DNA from: Actinomycetes bacterium
GTDB lineage: Bacteria > Actinomycetota > Actinomycetes > Streptosporangiales > Streptosporangiaceae
Assembly: GCA_025964575.1 (NCBI GenBank)
Contig: JAOPYO010000295.1
Span: 1-50,109 of the forward strand
Direction: 5' to 3'
Length of the DNA: 50,109 nt
In this document: piece after piece, positions 31,914 through 39,624 of the stretch
Layout of the letters: each line of letters opens with the position of its first letter
How positions within the stretch are numbered: position 1 is the first letter of the stretch
Notes under the pieces: model-generated
Database searches by the model: none
What the model was told of the DNA's origin: nothing
What the model saw: the letters and a program-made list of their open reading frames with translations, nothing else
Made by a program: the position numbers and the translations under genes

Positions 31914-33167
31914 TCAACCGCCGAAGGCGCCCGCCTGCCGCAACCGCGCGATCCGGGCCTCGTCGTACCCGAGGACGTCCCGAAGGATCTCCTCGGTGTG
32001 CTCACCGCGGTCGGGAGCGGGCCGCGGCGCAACTGGCGGAGCCTCCCCGACCACCCGGACCGGGAAGGGCAGTTGGTCGGCGATCAGTCGGTCGGCGGGT
32101 TGCCAGGGCATCCGGTCGACGAACTGGGGGTCGGCACCGATGTCTGCCGGAGTGTTGACCGGGCCGATCGGGACGTCGCTCGCCAGGCCCAGATCGACCC
32201 ATTCAGCGGTGGTCCGCTCGCGGAAGATCGCGCTCAGCTCGTGCCGGAGCGCCACATTGCCCCGCGCGTGGTCCGCGAACTCGGCCCCCGGGTGAGCAAT
32301 GAACAGGTCGTCCCGGCCCACGGCGCTGCAGAAGTTGCGCCAGAACTTGCGCTCGGACGCCATAAACAGCACGTGGCCGTCCTTGGAGGCGTAAAACTGG
32401 TAGCGAACCCCCTCGGCCATGCCGGCCGTGCCGGGCGGCCGCCGTTCCAATCCGTCCGTCGGGTTGCCGGTGACCTCGCTTTGCGGGCGGGCATAGGCGC
32501 GGTGTCCCTCGCTGCGGAGCCAGTCGAACGCCGCGGCGGCGTCGGACTGAGCGACCTCCAGGTGGCAGCCCTGTCCTGTCTGCCGTGCGTTGAGCACCGC
32601 GGCAAGGATCGCGGCCGTGCCGAACAGCGGCCCGGCGGTGATGCCGATCGAGGTGTGATCCGGGATCGACGGCAGCCCGTCGGAGCCGGGAACGGGGCCG
32701 ACCGTACCGGCCCAGGCGTCATAGGCGATCCCGTGGCTGGGCAGATCGCGGTAGGGCCCGGTCATGCCATAGCCGGAGATGGTGAACATCACGATCTGCG
32801 GGTTGATCTCACACAACCGCGCATAGCCCAGACCACGCCGGTCGAGCCCACCGGGCCGCATGGCCTCGACCACCACATCCGCTCCAGCGACGAGTTCGAG
32901 GAAGACCTTCCGGCCGATCTCGGTCCGCAGATCCAGGACGATGCTGCGTTTGCCTCTGCTGATGTGCAGATGCAGCAGCGATTTCCCGTCGACGATCGGC
33001 CAGCTCATCGAACGGATGTAGTCGCCGGACGGCGGCTCGATCTTGATCACGTCGGCGCCGAGGTCGGCGAGTGGAGTCGATACCGCGCCCGGCCCGAGCA
33101 TCGAGCATTCCACCACGCGCAGGCCGGACAGCAAACGGCTCCCTTGGGAAACGACCTCACCCTGCAT
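31914..33167 (-). CDS. Family III CoA-transferase-like protein lacking the usual Asp
   Basis: A 417-residue CaiB/BaiF-fold protein with ADLGADVIKIEPP, KRSIVLDL, FTISGYGMTGPY and a C-terminal RGEHTEEILRDVLG. Where active members have the catalytic Asp (for example LGDIGA at 10574), this protein reads TSIGITAGPLFG around residues 172-183, with no acidic residue; the nearest is Asp170. LEVAQSDAAAAF follows. It may use another residue, bind CoA without transfer, or be a racemase-like variant. GGAGG lies 4 nt before the ATG. It is divergent from the crotonase at 33236 through a very AT-rich promoter. Confidence 0.85.
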   Translation of the reverse strand: MQGEVVSQGSRLLSGLRVVECSMLGPGAVSTPLADLGADVIKIEPPSGDYIRSMSWPIVDGKSLLHLHISRGKRSIVLDLRTEIGRKVFLELVAGADVVVEAMRPGGLDRRGLGYARLCEINPQIVMFTISGYGMTGPYRDLPSHGIAYDAWAGTVGPVPGSDGLPSIPDHTSIGITAGPLFGTAAILAAVLNARQTGQGCHLEVAQSDAAAAFDWLRSEGHRAYARPQSEVTGNPTDGLERRPPGTAGMAEGVRYQFYASKDGHVLFMASERKFWRNFCSAVGRDDLFIAHPGAEFADHARGNVALRHELSAIFRERTTAEWVDLGLASDVPIGPVNTPADIGADPQFVDRMPWQPADRLIADQLPFPVRVVGEAPPVAPRPAPDRGEHTEEILRDVLGYDEARIARLRQAGAFGG

Positions 33168-33180
33168 ATAACCTCCCTAT

Positions 33181-33199
33181 TATATTTAATTATATATCA
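33181..33199. promoter_or_regulatory. Very AT-rich divergent promoter
   Basis: About 20 bases almost free of G and C, containing AATTATATAT at 33188-33197, also found at 29560. They lie between the CoA-transferase and crotonase starts, only 13 bp from the former, so this is probably the core of both promoters and a possible regulator site. Confidence 0.45.
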
Positions 33200-33235
33200 A
33201 AACCATCGTCTGACAGTAGGAAGGGAGACCTCAGC

Positions 33236-34051
33236 ATGCCCCGATACGCATCGGTAGAAGGCCTGGACGTGGTGGTCGAAAACGGAGTCCTACGGCTCAC
33301 GCTCAACCTCCCGCAACGGCGCAACGCCCTGAACGATGGGTCCATCAAAGGGCTGATCCAGAGCCTGGAACTGGCCATGACCGACGAGGATCTCCGCGCG
33401 ATCCTGCTGGCTGGAGCCGAAGGCGACTTCTGCAGCGGCTTCGACATCGCGGAACGCAACACTCGCACAACCGGCGATACGAAACCCCGGACCGGAAGCA
33501 TCCAACGCCGGCTCCCCACCCAGGCGAACCGGCTGATCCCGTTGCTCCTGGACCTGCAACTGCCCGTGGTCTGCGCCGTTCGCGGCTGGGCCGTGGGAAT
33601 CGGTGCGCAACTCGCGCTCGCAGCCGACTTCGCGATCGCCTCCGAGGAGGCGATCTTCTGGTATCCCTTCCTTCGCCGCGGCTTCACCCCGGACTCCGGG
33701 AGCACCTGGCTCCTCCCCCGGATCGTAGGGCCGGTGCGCGCCCGGCAACTGCTCCTGCTGGACCGGCGTATCAGCGGCACCGAGGCCGCTGAGTGGGGCA
33801 TCGCCCATGCCGCAGTGCCTGACGCCGAGGTCGCCAAGACAGCCGAAACTCTCGTCGCCGAGTTGGCCGCCGGGCCGACCGTGGCGATCGGGCTGACCAA
33901 GGCGCTGCTGGCCGCTGCGCCCGATCACGACCTGCGCCGGCACCTCGGCGAGGAGGCGTACGCCATGGAACTCAGTTCCCGCAGCCCCGACTTCCGGGAG
34001 GGAATGAAGGCGTTCGTCGAACGTCGCGCTCCTCGCTTCGAGGGCCGCTGA
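33236..34051 (+). CDS. Enoyl-CoA hydratase/isomerase, PaaG-like
   Basis: A 271-residue crotonase. LTLNLPQRRNALND, DFCSGFDIAE and CAVRGWAVGIGAQLALA are present, then FLRRGFTPDSGSTWLLPRIVG. The last block is PaaG-like: the first Glu is lost and an Asp in TPDSG is the likely acid-base, suited to double-bond or ring isomerisation. The ATG at 33236 follows AAGGGAG. The end, FVERRAPRFEGR, resembles the crotonase at 6202, pointing to a common origin. It is divergent from the CoA-transferase and ends 8 bp before the convergent crotonase at 34060. Confidence 0.88.
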   Translation: MPRYASVEGLDVVVENGVLRLTLNLPQRRNALNDGSIKGLIQSLELAMTDEDLRAILLAGAEGDFCSGFDIAERNTRTTGDTKPRTGSIQRRLPTQANRLIPLLLDLQLPVVCAVRGWAVGIGAQLALAADFAIASEEAIFWYPFLRRGFTPDSGSTWLLPRIVGPVRARQLLLLDRRISGTEAAEWGIAHAAVPDAEVAKTAETLVAELAAGPTVAIGLTKALLAAAPDHDLRRHLGEEAYAMELSSRSPDFREGMKAFVERRAPRFEGR

Positions 34052-34059
34052 GGCCAACG

Positions 34060-34854
34060 TCAAACCGTCTTCCACTGTGGCTCGCGCTTTTGAGCGAACG
34101 CGGCGGGGCCCTCGGTCTGGTCGGGATGACCCCACAGGCCGACGAGCTCCGCCGCACCCGCCTTACACGCGTCGGTGAGCCCGTTCTCCAGCGCTCCCCA
34201 CAGAGCGCGCTTGGTCGCCTGAAGCGCGGCCGGAGAGTTACGGGCGATCTTCTCGGCGAGTTCCTGCGCCACCTCGTGCAGGCGCTCCGGCGGATCGACG
34301 ACCTCGCTGACCATGCCGAGCTCGAACGCCCGGGCAGCGCCCATCCGTTCGTACCGCCCCACCAGCGCCATCCGCAGAACGGCCTCGGCGGGCATCTTGC
34401 GCATCAGCCCGATGGTCTCCATGGTGCTGGCCTGCCCGACCGACACATGAGGGTCGGTGAAACTGGCGTCGGAGGCGGCCAGCACGATGTCGGCGTCGGC
34501 GACGAAGTGCAGCCCTCCTCCGGCGCAGATGCCGTTCACCGCCGCGATCACCGGCTTGTCGATCCGAAGATGCCAGGAGGTGAACCCGAGGTCGAACTTC
34601 TCCACCGACTCTCGGTAGCGCTCCATGCCCACACCATCGGTGGCGAGTTCGACGACATCGGCTCCGGTCTGAAAGGCCGGACCGTTCGCTGCGTTGACGA
34701 TCACCCGAACCTGCGGGTCTGCGGCCAGTTCGTTCCAGGCCGCGCGCAACTCCTCGCGCATCGCGTTGTTCATCGCGTTGCGGCGGTCGGGCCGGTTGAA
34801 GACCAACCAACCCACGTGCCCATGCCGAGACACCTCAAGGGTCTGATAGTTCAT
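34060..34854 (-). CDS. Crotonase family protein with His/Arg in place of catalytic Glu
   Basis: A 264-residue crotonase with LVFNRPDRRNAMN, AFQTGADV, the oxyanion loop AAVNGICAGGGLHFVADAD and SFTDPHVSVGQ. His136 replaces the first catalytic Glu and Arg161 (VLRMALVG) the second, as in its close paralog at 38926 and the relative at 1892. The C-terminal part ALWGALENGLTDACKAG to AFAQKREPQW is complete here. Its ATG overlaps the stop of the upstream ligase by 4 nt (ATGA), making it the last gene of a tightly coupled operon dehydratase, FadE beta, ligase, crotonase. Confidence 0.9.
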   Translation of the reverse strand: MNYQTLEVSRHGHVGWLVFNRPDRRNAMNNAMREELRAAWNELAADPQVRVIVNAANGPAFQTGADVVELATDGVGMERYRESVEKFDLGFTSWHLRIDKPVIAAVNGICAGGGLHFVADADIVLAASDASFTDPHVSVGQASTMETIGLMRKMPAEAVLRMALVGRYERMGAARAFELGMVSEVVDPPERLHEVAQELAEKIARNSPAALQATKRALWGALENGLTDACKAGAAELVGLWGHPDQTEGPAAFAQKREPQWKTV

Positions 34855-36419
34855 GAAATATCCGTTTCCTCAGGGGACTGGGTCCCGACGTAACTCTCGA
34901 CGAGGTCGCCTCGGCGCACTTTGCCTATCTCGGTGCGGGGGAAGTCGTCCAGGAACCGCACCGCGACGGGAACCTTGTATCCGGCGAGGCTGCCGCGTAC
35001 GAACGTTCGCAGTTCCCCTTCGTCCAGTCGTGTCCCAGCGGCCATGCGAACCCAGGCGACCGGAACCTCACCGAGCCGCAGATCCGGGACACCGGCCACG
35101 CAGGCGTCGGCGACATACGGGTGCCGGCGGAGGGCCTCCTCGACCTCCTGCGGAACGATCTTCAGACCTCCCCGGTTGATCATGTCGGAGACACGACCCT
35201 CGATCCATAGGAAACGCTCGGCGTCGACCCGGCCCAGATCTCCCGTCCGTAGGAAGCCGTCGATGATGCGCCCGGAATCGACGGCCTCGCGCATGACGAA
35301 CGGGGATCGAATCCAGATCTCACCGGTGACGTTCGGACTGACCTCCTGTTGCCGCTCGTCGAGAATGCGGATGACCACTCCGGGGTGGGCGCGTCCGACG
35401 GCACCCAGTTTCTCGTCACCGAACGTGCGGATGTCGGCGGCCGTCCAGCCGACGACCTCGCCGCCCAGCTCGGTTTGCCCGTAGGAATTGAGCACGTCGA
35501 CGCCGAAGCGGTCACGGAACCGCCGGGCCTGAACGGGCGCGAGCGGTGCTGTCACCGACCGGACCATTCGTAGGGGGGCGAGGTCGGAGACCCGCGGGTC
35601 CTCGGTCAGCATCGTCATCATGGCCGGGGCGAGCACGCTGGACCGGATTCCGAACCGCCGCACCAGATCGGCGTAATCGACCGGATCGAACTGGTCGAGG
35701 AGTACTGCGGGCGCACCGAGCCGGAACGCGAACAGCGTGTTCCAGATCCCGGCCCACAACGCCAGGGAACTGGGGATCAGATTCGGCATCGGAGGCCGGT
35801 CAGAAGGCACTTTGGCCTTGCCGCGCAGGCTCGTGATCACGGTGTCGATGCCATCACGTACCCCGTCATGCCCCAGGATCACGGGCTTGGACTCTCCGGT
35901 GGTACCCGACGTCCGTATGACCAGGGCGTCCTGTGGGACGAAGCTTGGCTCAATTGTCATCGGCCCAGGGAGGCGAGGTATCCAGACCCCGGGTTCCTGC
36001 TCGACCAGCTGGTGAAGATCTGCGGGAACACGCTGCGCTTGGGCGAGGCCGGAAAGCACTACGGCGGGACTCGTCTGAGCCAGATGCGCGTGGACTTCGG
36101 CATCGGTGAGCCGGGCGTTGATCGGGATATAGACGCCGCCGACCACCCATGTGGCGAACATCGCGGTCACGGCCCGCACCCCGTCATCCACGAGACACAC
36201 CACAGGCATCCCGGACACCGGCCCGAGCCGTCCAGCCAGCAGCCTCACTGCGGAGGTCAGCTCGCTCAGGTTCAGAGAACCGCCCTTCCAGTGCAGCACG
36301 GGTCTGTCCGGCAATCCCGGATGGTCGAGGAGGAAGGCGGCCAGGCCTCCGCCGGGGAGTCCGGCCGACATGTCATCGGTCTGCGTCATGTCGGCCGGGG
36401 TCTGTCCTGCCGCACTCAT
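34851..36419 (-). CDS. Acyl-CoA synthetase (AMP-binding)
   Basis: A 522-residue ANL ligase. VIRTSGTTGESKPVI is the phosphate loop, NSYGQTELGG the A5 motif, FLRTGDLGRVDAERFL the A7 motif, GRVSDMINRGGLKIVPQEVE the hinge and RTEIGKVRRGDL carries the catalytic Lys. The N-terminal 15-20 residues are Thr/Asp-rich and probably disordered. It activates the acid that the neighbouring FadE, dehydratase and crotonase process. The start ATG overlaps the FadE beta stop by one base (TGATG) and its end overlaps the crotonase start by 4 nt, so translation of all three is linked. Confidence 0.92.
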   Translation of the reverse strand: MSAAGQTPADMTQTDDMSAGLPGGGLAAFLLDHPGLPDRPVLHWKGGSLNLSELTSAVRLLAGRLGPVSGMPVVCLVDDGVRAVTAMFATWVVGGVYIPINARLTDAEVHAHLAQTSPAVVLSGLAQAQRVPADLHQLVEQEPGVWIPRLPGPMTIEPSFVPQDALVIRTSGTTGESKPVILGHDGVRDGIDTVITSLRGKAKVPSDRPPMPNLIPSSLALWAGIWNTLFAFRLGAPAVLLDQFDPVDYADLVRRFGIRSSVLAPAMMTMLTEDPRVSDLAPLRMVRSVTAPLAPVQARRFRDRFGVDVLNSYGQTELGGEVVGWTAADIRTFGDEKLGAVGRAHPGVVIRILDERQQEVSPNVTGEIWIRSPFVMREAVDSGRIIDGFLRTGDLGRVDAERFLWIEGRVSDMINRGGLKIVPQEVEEALRRHPYVADACVAGVPDLRLGEVPVAWVRMAAGTRLDEGELRTFVRGSLAGYKVPVAVRFLDDFPRTEIGKVRRGDLVESYVGTQSPEETDIS

Positions 36420-37564
36420 CACGAGACCTCGGACCCGAGAAGTTCGGACAGCCGTTCGATGTGCTCCTCGGGACGGCCGAGCATCTCCCGGCTTCCCCAG
36501 GCACGCTTGTAGTAGAGATGGGCGTCGTGCTCCCAGGTGAAACCGATGCCACCATGGATCTGAATGGTGTCGGCGGCGACCGTTACGTAAGCCTCGGAGC
36601 AGTACAGCTGCGCGACGGCCGCTACTGTCGGCAGGTCGGGGAGCCCGGGGATCCTCACCACAGCCGACGGGTCGAGCACCAGCGCCGCGGCCTGAACACC
36701 GGCTTCGGCTGCCGACTTCGCGGACTCGACCTGGATGAGCACGTCGGCAAGCTTTTGTTTGAGAGCCTGGAAGCTCCCGATCGGCCGTCCGAACTGCACC
36801 CTTGTCTTGGCGTAGGCGACCGCCATGTCGAGGCATCTCGACGCTCCACCGGCCTGCTCTGCAGCCAAGAGTGTCCGAGCGATGTCCAGGGCCCGGACGA
36901 AGGCCGCAGTCGCGTCGCCCTCGCTCAGTCGTGTCGCCGATGCCTTCGCAAAGGTGACGGTGGCCTGTCGGCGCGTCTGGTCGAGGCTGACCAGCGGCAC
37001 CTTGGTGACACCCGGCGCCTGCGTGTCCACGGCGAACACGGCGATGCCGTCCTCGGTGCGTGCGGGCAGAAGGATGAGATCGGCGGAAGCTCCGTCGATC
37101 ACAAAGCCGGCCGTGCCCGTGAGGGTGGGGGTGCCACCCGTCATGTCGGCTCTCACCAGCGCGCCTTCCAGAACCGACCGGCCGAACTCGTCGCTGGTCA
37201 CGACGGCGCCGACTGTCGTCCCGTCACACAGGCCGGGCAGATACCGCTTGTTGGTGGCTTCATCGCCCAAGACTTGGAGCAGCGGAATCGTGAGGCCTGC
37301 CGTTGCCATGAGCGGGGCGCACAGCAGTGTCCGTCCTGCTTCCTCGAACACCACTCCGAGCTCCGTCAAGGAGAAACCGCTTCCACCATCGTCCTCCCGC
37401 ACCGCGAGACCGGCGATCCCCAGCTCCCGGCACAGACGCCGCCAGGTCCTGGGATCCCAGCCCTGATCACTCGCCATCTGCTCACGCACGGCAGTAGGCG
37501 ACGACAGGTCCTCCAGCGCGGTCCGAATCGACTCCCGCAGCAGCCTTAGCTCACTCTCGCTCAT
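36419..37564 (-). CDS. Acyl-CoA dehydrogenase-like subunit without catalytic Glu (FadE beta type)
   Basis: A 381-residue ACAD with AVREDDGGSGFSLTE, a middle beta domain, AKTRVQFGRPIGSFQALKQ and IQIHGGIGFTWEHDAHLYYKRAW. The ER position reads LAAEQAGGA and no YEGT block exists, so it lacks a base, like the beta subunit at 3992. Its catalytic partner is probably the FadE alpha at 39621, which lies in the divergent operon across the 38864 inverted repeat. This splits one heteromeric enzyme over two operons. AAGGA precedes the ATG, which overlaps the dehydratase stop by one base. Confidence 0.88.
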   Translation of the reverse strand: MSESELRLLRESIRTALEDLSSPTAVREQMASDQGWDPRTWRRLCRELGIAGLAVREDDGGSGFSLTELGVVFEEAGRTLLCAPLMATAGLTIPLLQVLGDEATNKRYLPGLCDGTTVGAVVTSDEFGRSVLEGALVRADMTGGTPTLTGTAGFVIDGASADLILLPARTEDGIAVFAVDTQAPGVTKVPLVSLDQTRRQATVTFAKASATRLSEGDATAAFVRALDIARTLLAAEQAGGASRCLDMAVAYAKTRVQFGRPIGSFQALKQKLADVLIQVESAKSAAEAGVQAAALVLDPSAVVRIPGLPDLPTVAAVAQLYCSEAYVTVAADTIQIHGGIGFTWEHDAHLYYKRAWGSREMLGRPEEHIERLSELLGSEVS

Positions 37565-38814
37565 CAGCGGTCCTTCGCGAAACGGTCGATCGTCGCCGCG
37601 AATGCCGACTCCAATGTGGCAGCGCCCCCGGGCGGGTCAGGAAGGCGGACGGCACCGTGCTCACGGCTGGGCAAGAGCACGGTCGCGGTCGCGGGAGAGG
37701 TGACCTCGCCGCGCTGGTTACGCGCCCTCAGGTCGAGATCGACGGCGGGCCTGCCCCCCTCGGCGAGATAACAGCGGGTGACCTCGCCCTCGACCCATTG
37801 CACGTCACCCACGTAGTTGAACTTGCGGAACTCCACCCGCAGCCGCCACAGCCAGGCGTCATCGCCCATCCAGTCGGTGCAGGCGTGAATCAGCCATGTC
37901 TCGCGCATCCGGCCGTAATCGAACGTGGTCGGATTGCCTGACTTGCGAGCGAAGGCCGGGTCCCAGTGCACGCGCTGCATGACGTCGGGAATACCGAGCT
38001 CGTCTCGATGGTAGAAGCGGGGAATGCGCTGCCTGTTGCGGTAGGCCAGCCGCAGCGGGGCCACGTCGTACATGCCCATGCCCATCCCGACATGCCAACA
38101 CACCATGTCGGTGACCGTGAGCGGCCCCTTGACCAAGGTGGTGACGGAGTCACCGACCGCCACGTCCTCCCACCAGCGCGGTTCCGCGCCACGGGGCGCC
38201 TCTAGGGCGTACTGCGCGTCGAGGTCGTCCAGGCCCTGCTCGTCCCAAGGCTCAACGGTCACCGCGTCGTACTTCTTGCGCTCGCGGGCCTTCTTCCGCT
38301 CGGTCCGGTACATCATTCGGTACTGAGCGCCGAGCAGGCCGCCGTCGGCGGTCTGGAACGCCTGAGCCGTCCACTCTTGGATCCCGCGTCCGCCGAACTC
38401 GCTGGGCCGATCGACGACACCGACGAGCGCGGTGCGCCGGAAGATCCGATGCCCTTCTGTCAGCGGCGCCCACCACTCGCGCTCACTGGCGGCGTAGAAG
38501 GCGTGCACGCCACGCAGCGGATCACCCTTCAGGTCGGCCTGACTCTCCAGTTCGGCTTCGTTCAGGCGGTCCTCTCCGATCAGGCTGTCGCCGCCGACCA
38601 GCGCGGGCGGTGCGATCGAACTCTTCCACCGCGTGCAGACCGCATACTCCGGATCCGACCACAACGGGTTGTCGTCACCGTAGGACCGGGCGACCTGCCG
38701 GAAGGCGTCCTCACCGGGCCTGCGGTAGTGCGGCGGCGCCGGATACAGCTGCGGCACCCCGATCCGGTCACGCAGCCGCGCGACCCCCTCATCTGTGATC
38801 TCTCCGGTCGCCAC
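37564..38814 (-). CDS. FAS1/MaoC-like double hotdog dehydratase
   Basis: A 416-residue protein starting at GTG. The N-terminal half has the FAS1-like dehydratase pattern HYRRPGEDAFRQVARSYGD, DNPLWSDPEYA and FRRTALVGVV. The C-terminal half has WWEDVAVGDSVTTLVKGPLT and RRVEF-type strands (WRLRVEFRKFNYVGD, WVEGEVTRCYLAEGGRP). Two fused hotdogs of this size dehydrate or hydrate bulky enoyl-CoAs that do not fit one hotdog. A single classical D-x4-H motif is not evident, so the activity is inferred from the family. It is first in the leftward four-gene coupled operon and lies next to the 38864 operator. Confidence 0.75.
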   Translation of the reverse strand: MATGEITDEGVARLRDRIGVPQLYPAPPHYRRPGEDAFRQVARSYGDDNPLWSDPEYAVCTRWKSSIAPPALVGGDSLIGEDRLNEAELESQADLKGDPLRGVHAFYAASEREWWAPLTEGHRIFRRTALVGVVDRPSEFGGRGIQEWTAQAFQTADGGLLGAQYRMMYRTERKKARERKKYDAVTVEPWDEQGLDDLDAQYALEAPRGAEPRWWEDVAVGDSVTTLVKGPLTVTDMVCWHVGMGMGMYDVAPLRLAYRNRQRIPRFYHRDELGIPDVMQRVHWDPAFARKSGNPTTFDYGRMRETWLIHACTDWMGDDAWLWRLRVEFRKFNYVGDVQWVEGEVTRCYLAEGGRPAVDLDLRARNQRGEVTSPATATVLLPSREHGAVRLPDPPGGAATLESAFAATIDRFAKDR

Positions 38815-38863
38815 GTGATCCGTCCCATCGTCCTGCGGTCTCGCCGCACTCTCCGGTCCTTAC

Positions 38864-38889
38864 AGCTCTATCATCACTATGATAGAGCT
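38864..38889. promoter_or_regulatory. Large inverted repeat between two divergent operons
   Basis: AGCTCTATCAT at 38864-38874 and ATGATAGAGCT at 38879-38889 are perfect 11-bp arms separated by CACT. It is the longest perfect dyad I found in a spacer of this window, and sits midway between the leftward dehydratase operon (start 38814) and the rightward crotonase operon (start 38926). This is the geometry of a repressor operator that controls both. Confidence 0.65.
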
Positions 38890-38925
38890 AGCAATGGTGG
38901 TTGGTACGGCTCGGGAGGCTCAACC

Positions 38926-39624
38926 ATGAGCGACACGTTGCTGCTCGAACGGAACGGGCCAGTCGGCTGGCTGACCCTCAACAGGCCCGACCAAGCGAAC
39001 GCGATGGACGCCCAGATGATGGCGGCCCTGCCGGAGGCATGGGCCGAACTCGACGACGACCCCGAGGTGCGGGTCATCGTGGTCACTGGCGCAGGGCGGG
39101 CATTCCAGACCGGCCTCGATGTGATCCAGCTCAGCCGCGATCCGGCGGCGCTGCGGGAGATGTCCCACCGTACGAAACGCGCTGATCTGCGGCTGACCGG
39201 CTGGCACTGCGGCGTGTCCAAACCGGTGATCACAGCGGTCAACGGCGTATGCGCGGGAGGCGGTCTGCATTTCATCGCCGACTCCGACATCGTGATCGCC
39301 TCCGCCGCCGCAAGCTTTTTGGATCCGCACGTGAGCGTCGGTCAGGTCAGCGCCTTCGAGACGATCGGCCTGGCTCGCCGCGGCTCGTTCTCCGCGGTAG
39401 CGCGGATGGCGCTCACCGGGGCACACGAGCGCCTCACGGCCTACGACGCACTGCGCCTGGGCTGGATCAGCCAGGTCGTCGCGCCCGAACTGCTGCGAAC
39501 CACGGCACAGGGCCTGGCTGAACAGGTGGCCGCCAACGACGCCAACGTACTGACCTCGGCCAAACGGGCGCTGTGGGGCGCTTTGGAGGTCGGGTTAAGA
39601 GAATCGAGAGGAACACGCGGGTGA
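38926..39624 (+). CDS. Crotonase family protein, C-terminally shortened
   Basis: A 232-residue crotonase, a paralog of the protein at 34060: LTLNRPDQANAMDAQ, AVNGVCAGGGLHFIADSD and SFLDPHVSVGQ, with His135 and Arg160 in place of the catalytic Glu residues. Homology ends at ALWGALEVGL; the last ~30 residues of the paralog, which form the C-terminal helix and tail, are replaced by ESRGTRG. The stop lies in a GTGA overlap with the next gene, so the shorter form is translationally coupled and may be functional, or fixed after a deletion. GGGAGG precedes the ATG. Confidence 0.85.
   Translation: MSDTLLLERNGPVGWLTLNRPDQANAMDAQMMAALPEAWAELDDDPEVRVIVVTGAGRAFQTGLDVIQLSRDPAALREMSHRTKRADLRLTGWHCGVSKPVITAVNGVCAGGGLHFIADSDIVIASAAASFLDPHVSVGQVSAFETIGLARRGSFSAVARMALTGAHERLTAYDALRLGWISQVVAPELLRTTAQGLAEQVAANDANVLTSAKRALWGALEVGLRESRGTRG

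Noticed and set aside
31851-33257. 468-codon rightward ORF
   Set aside because: Antisense to the CoA-transferase at 31914 and runs through its promoter; no domain recognised.
36149-37549. 466-codon rightward ORF
   Set aside because: Antisense to the FadE beta gene, which has clear ACAD blocks.
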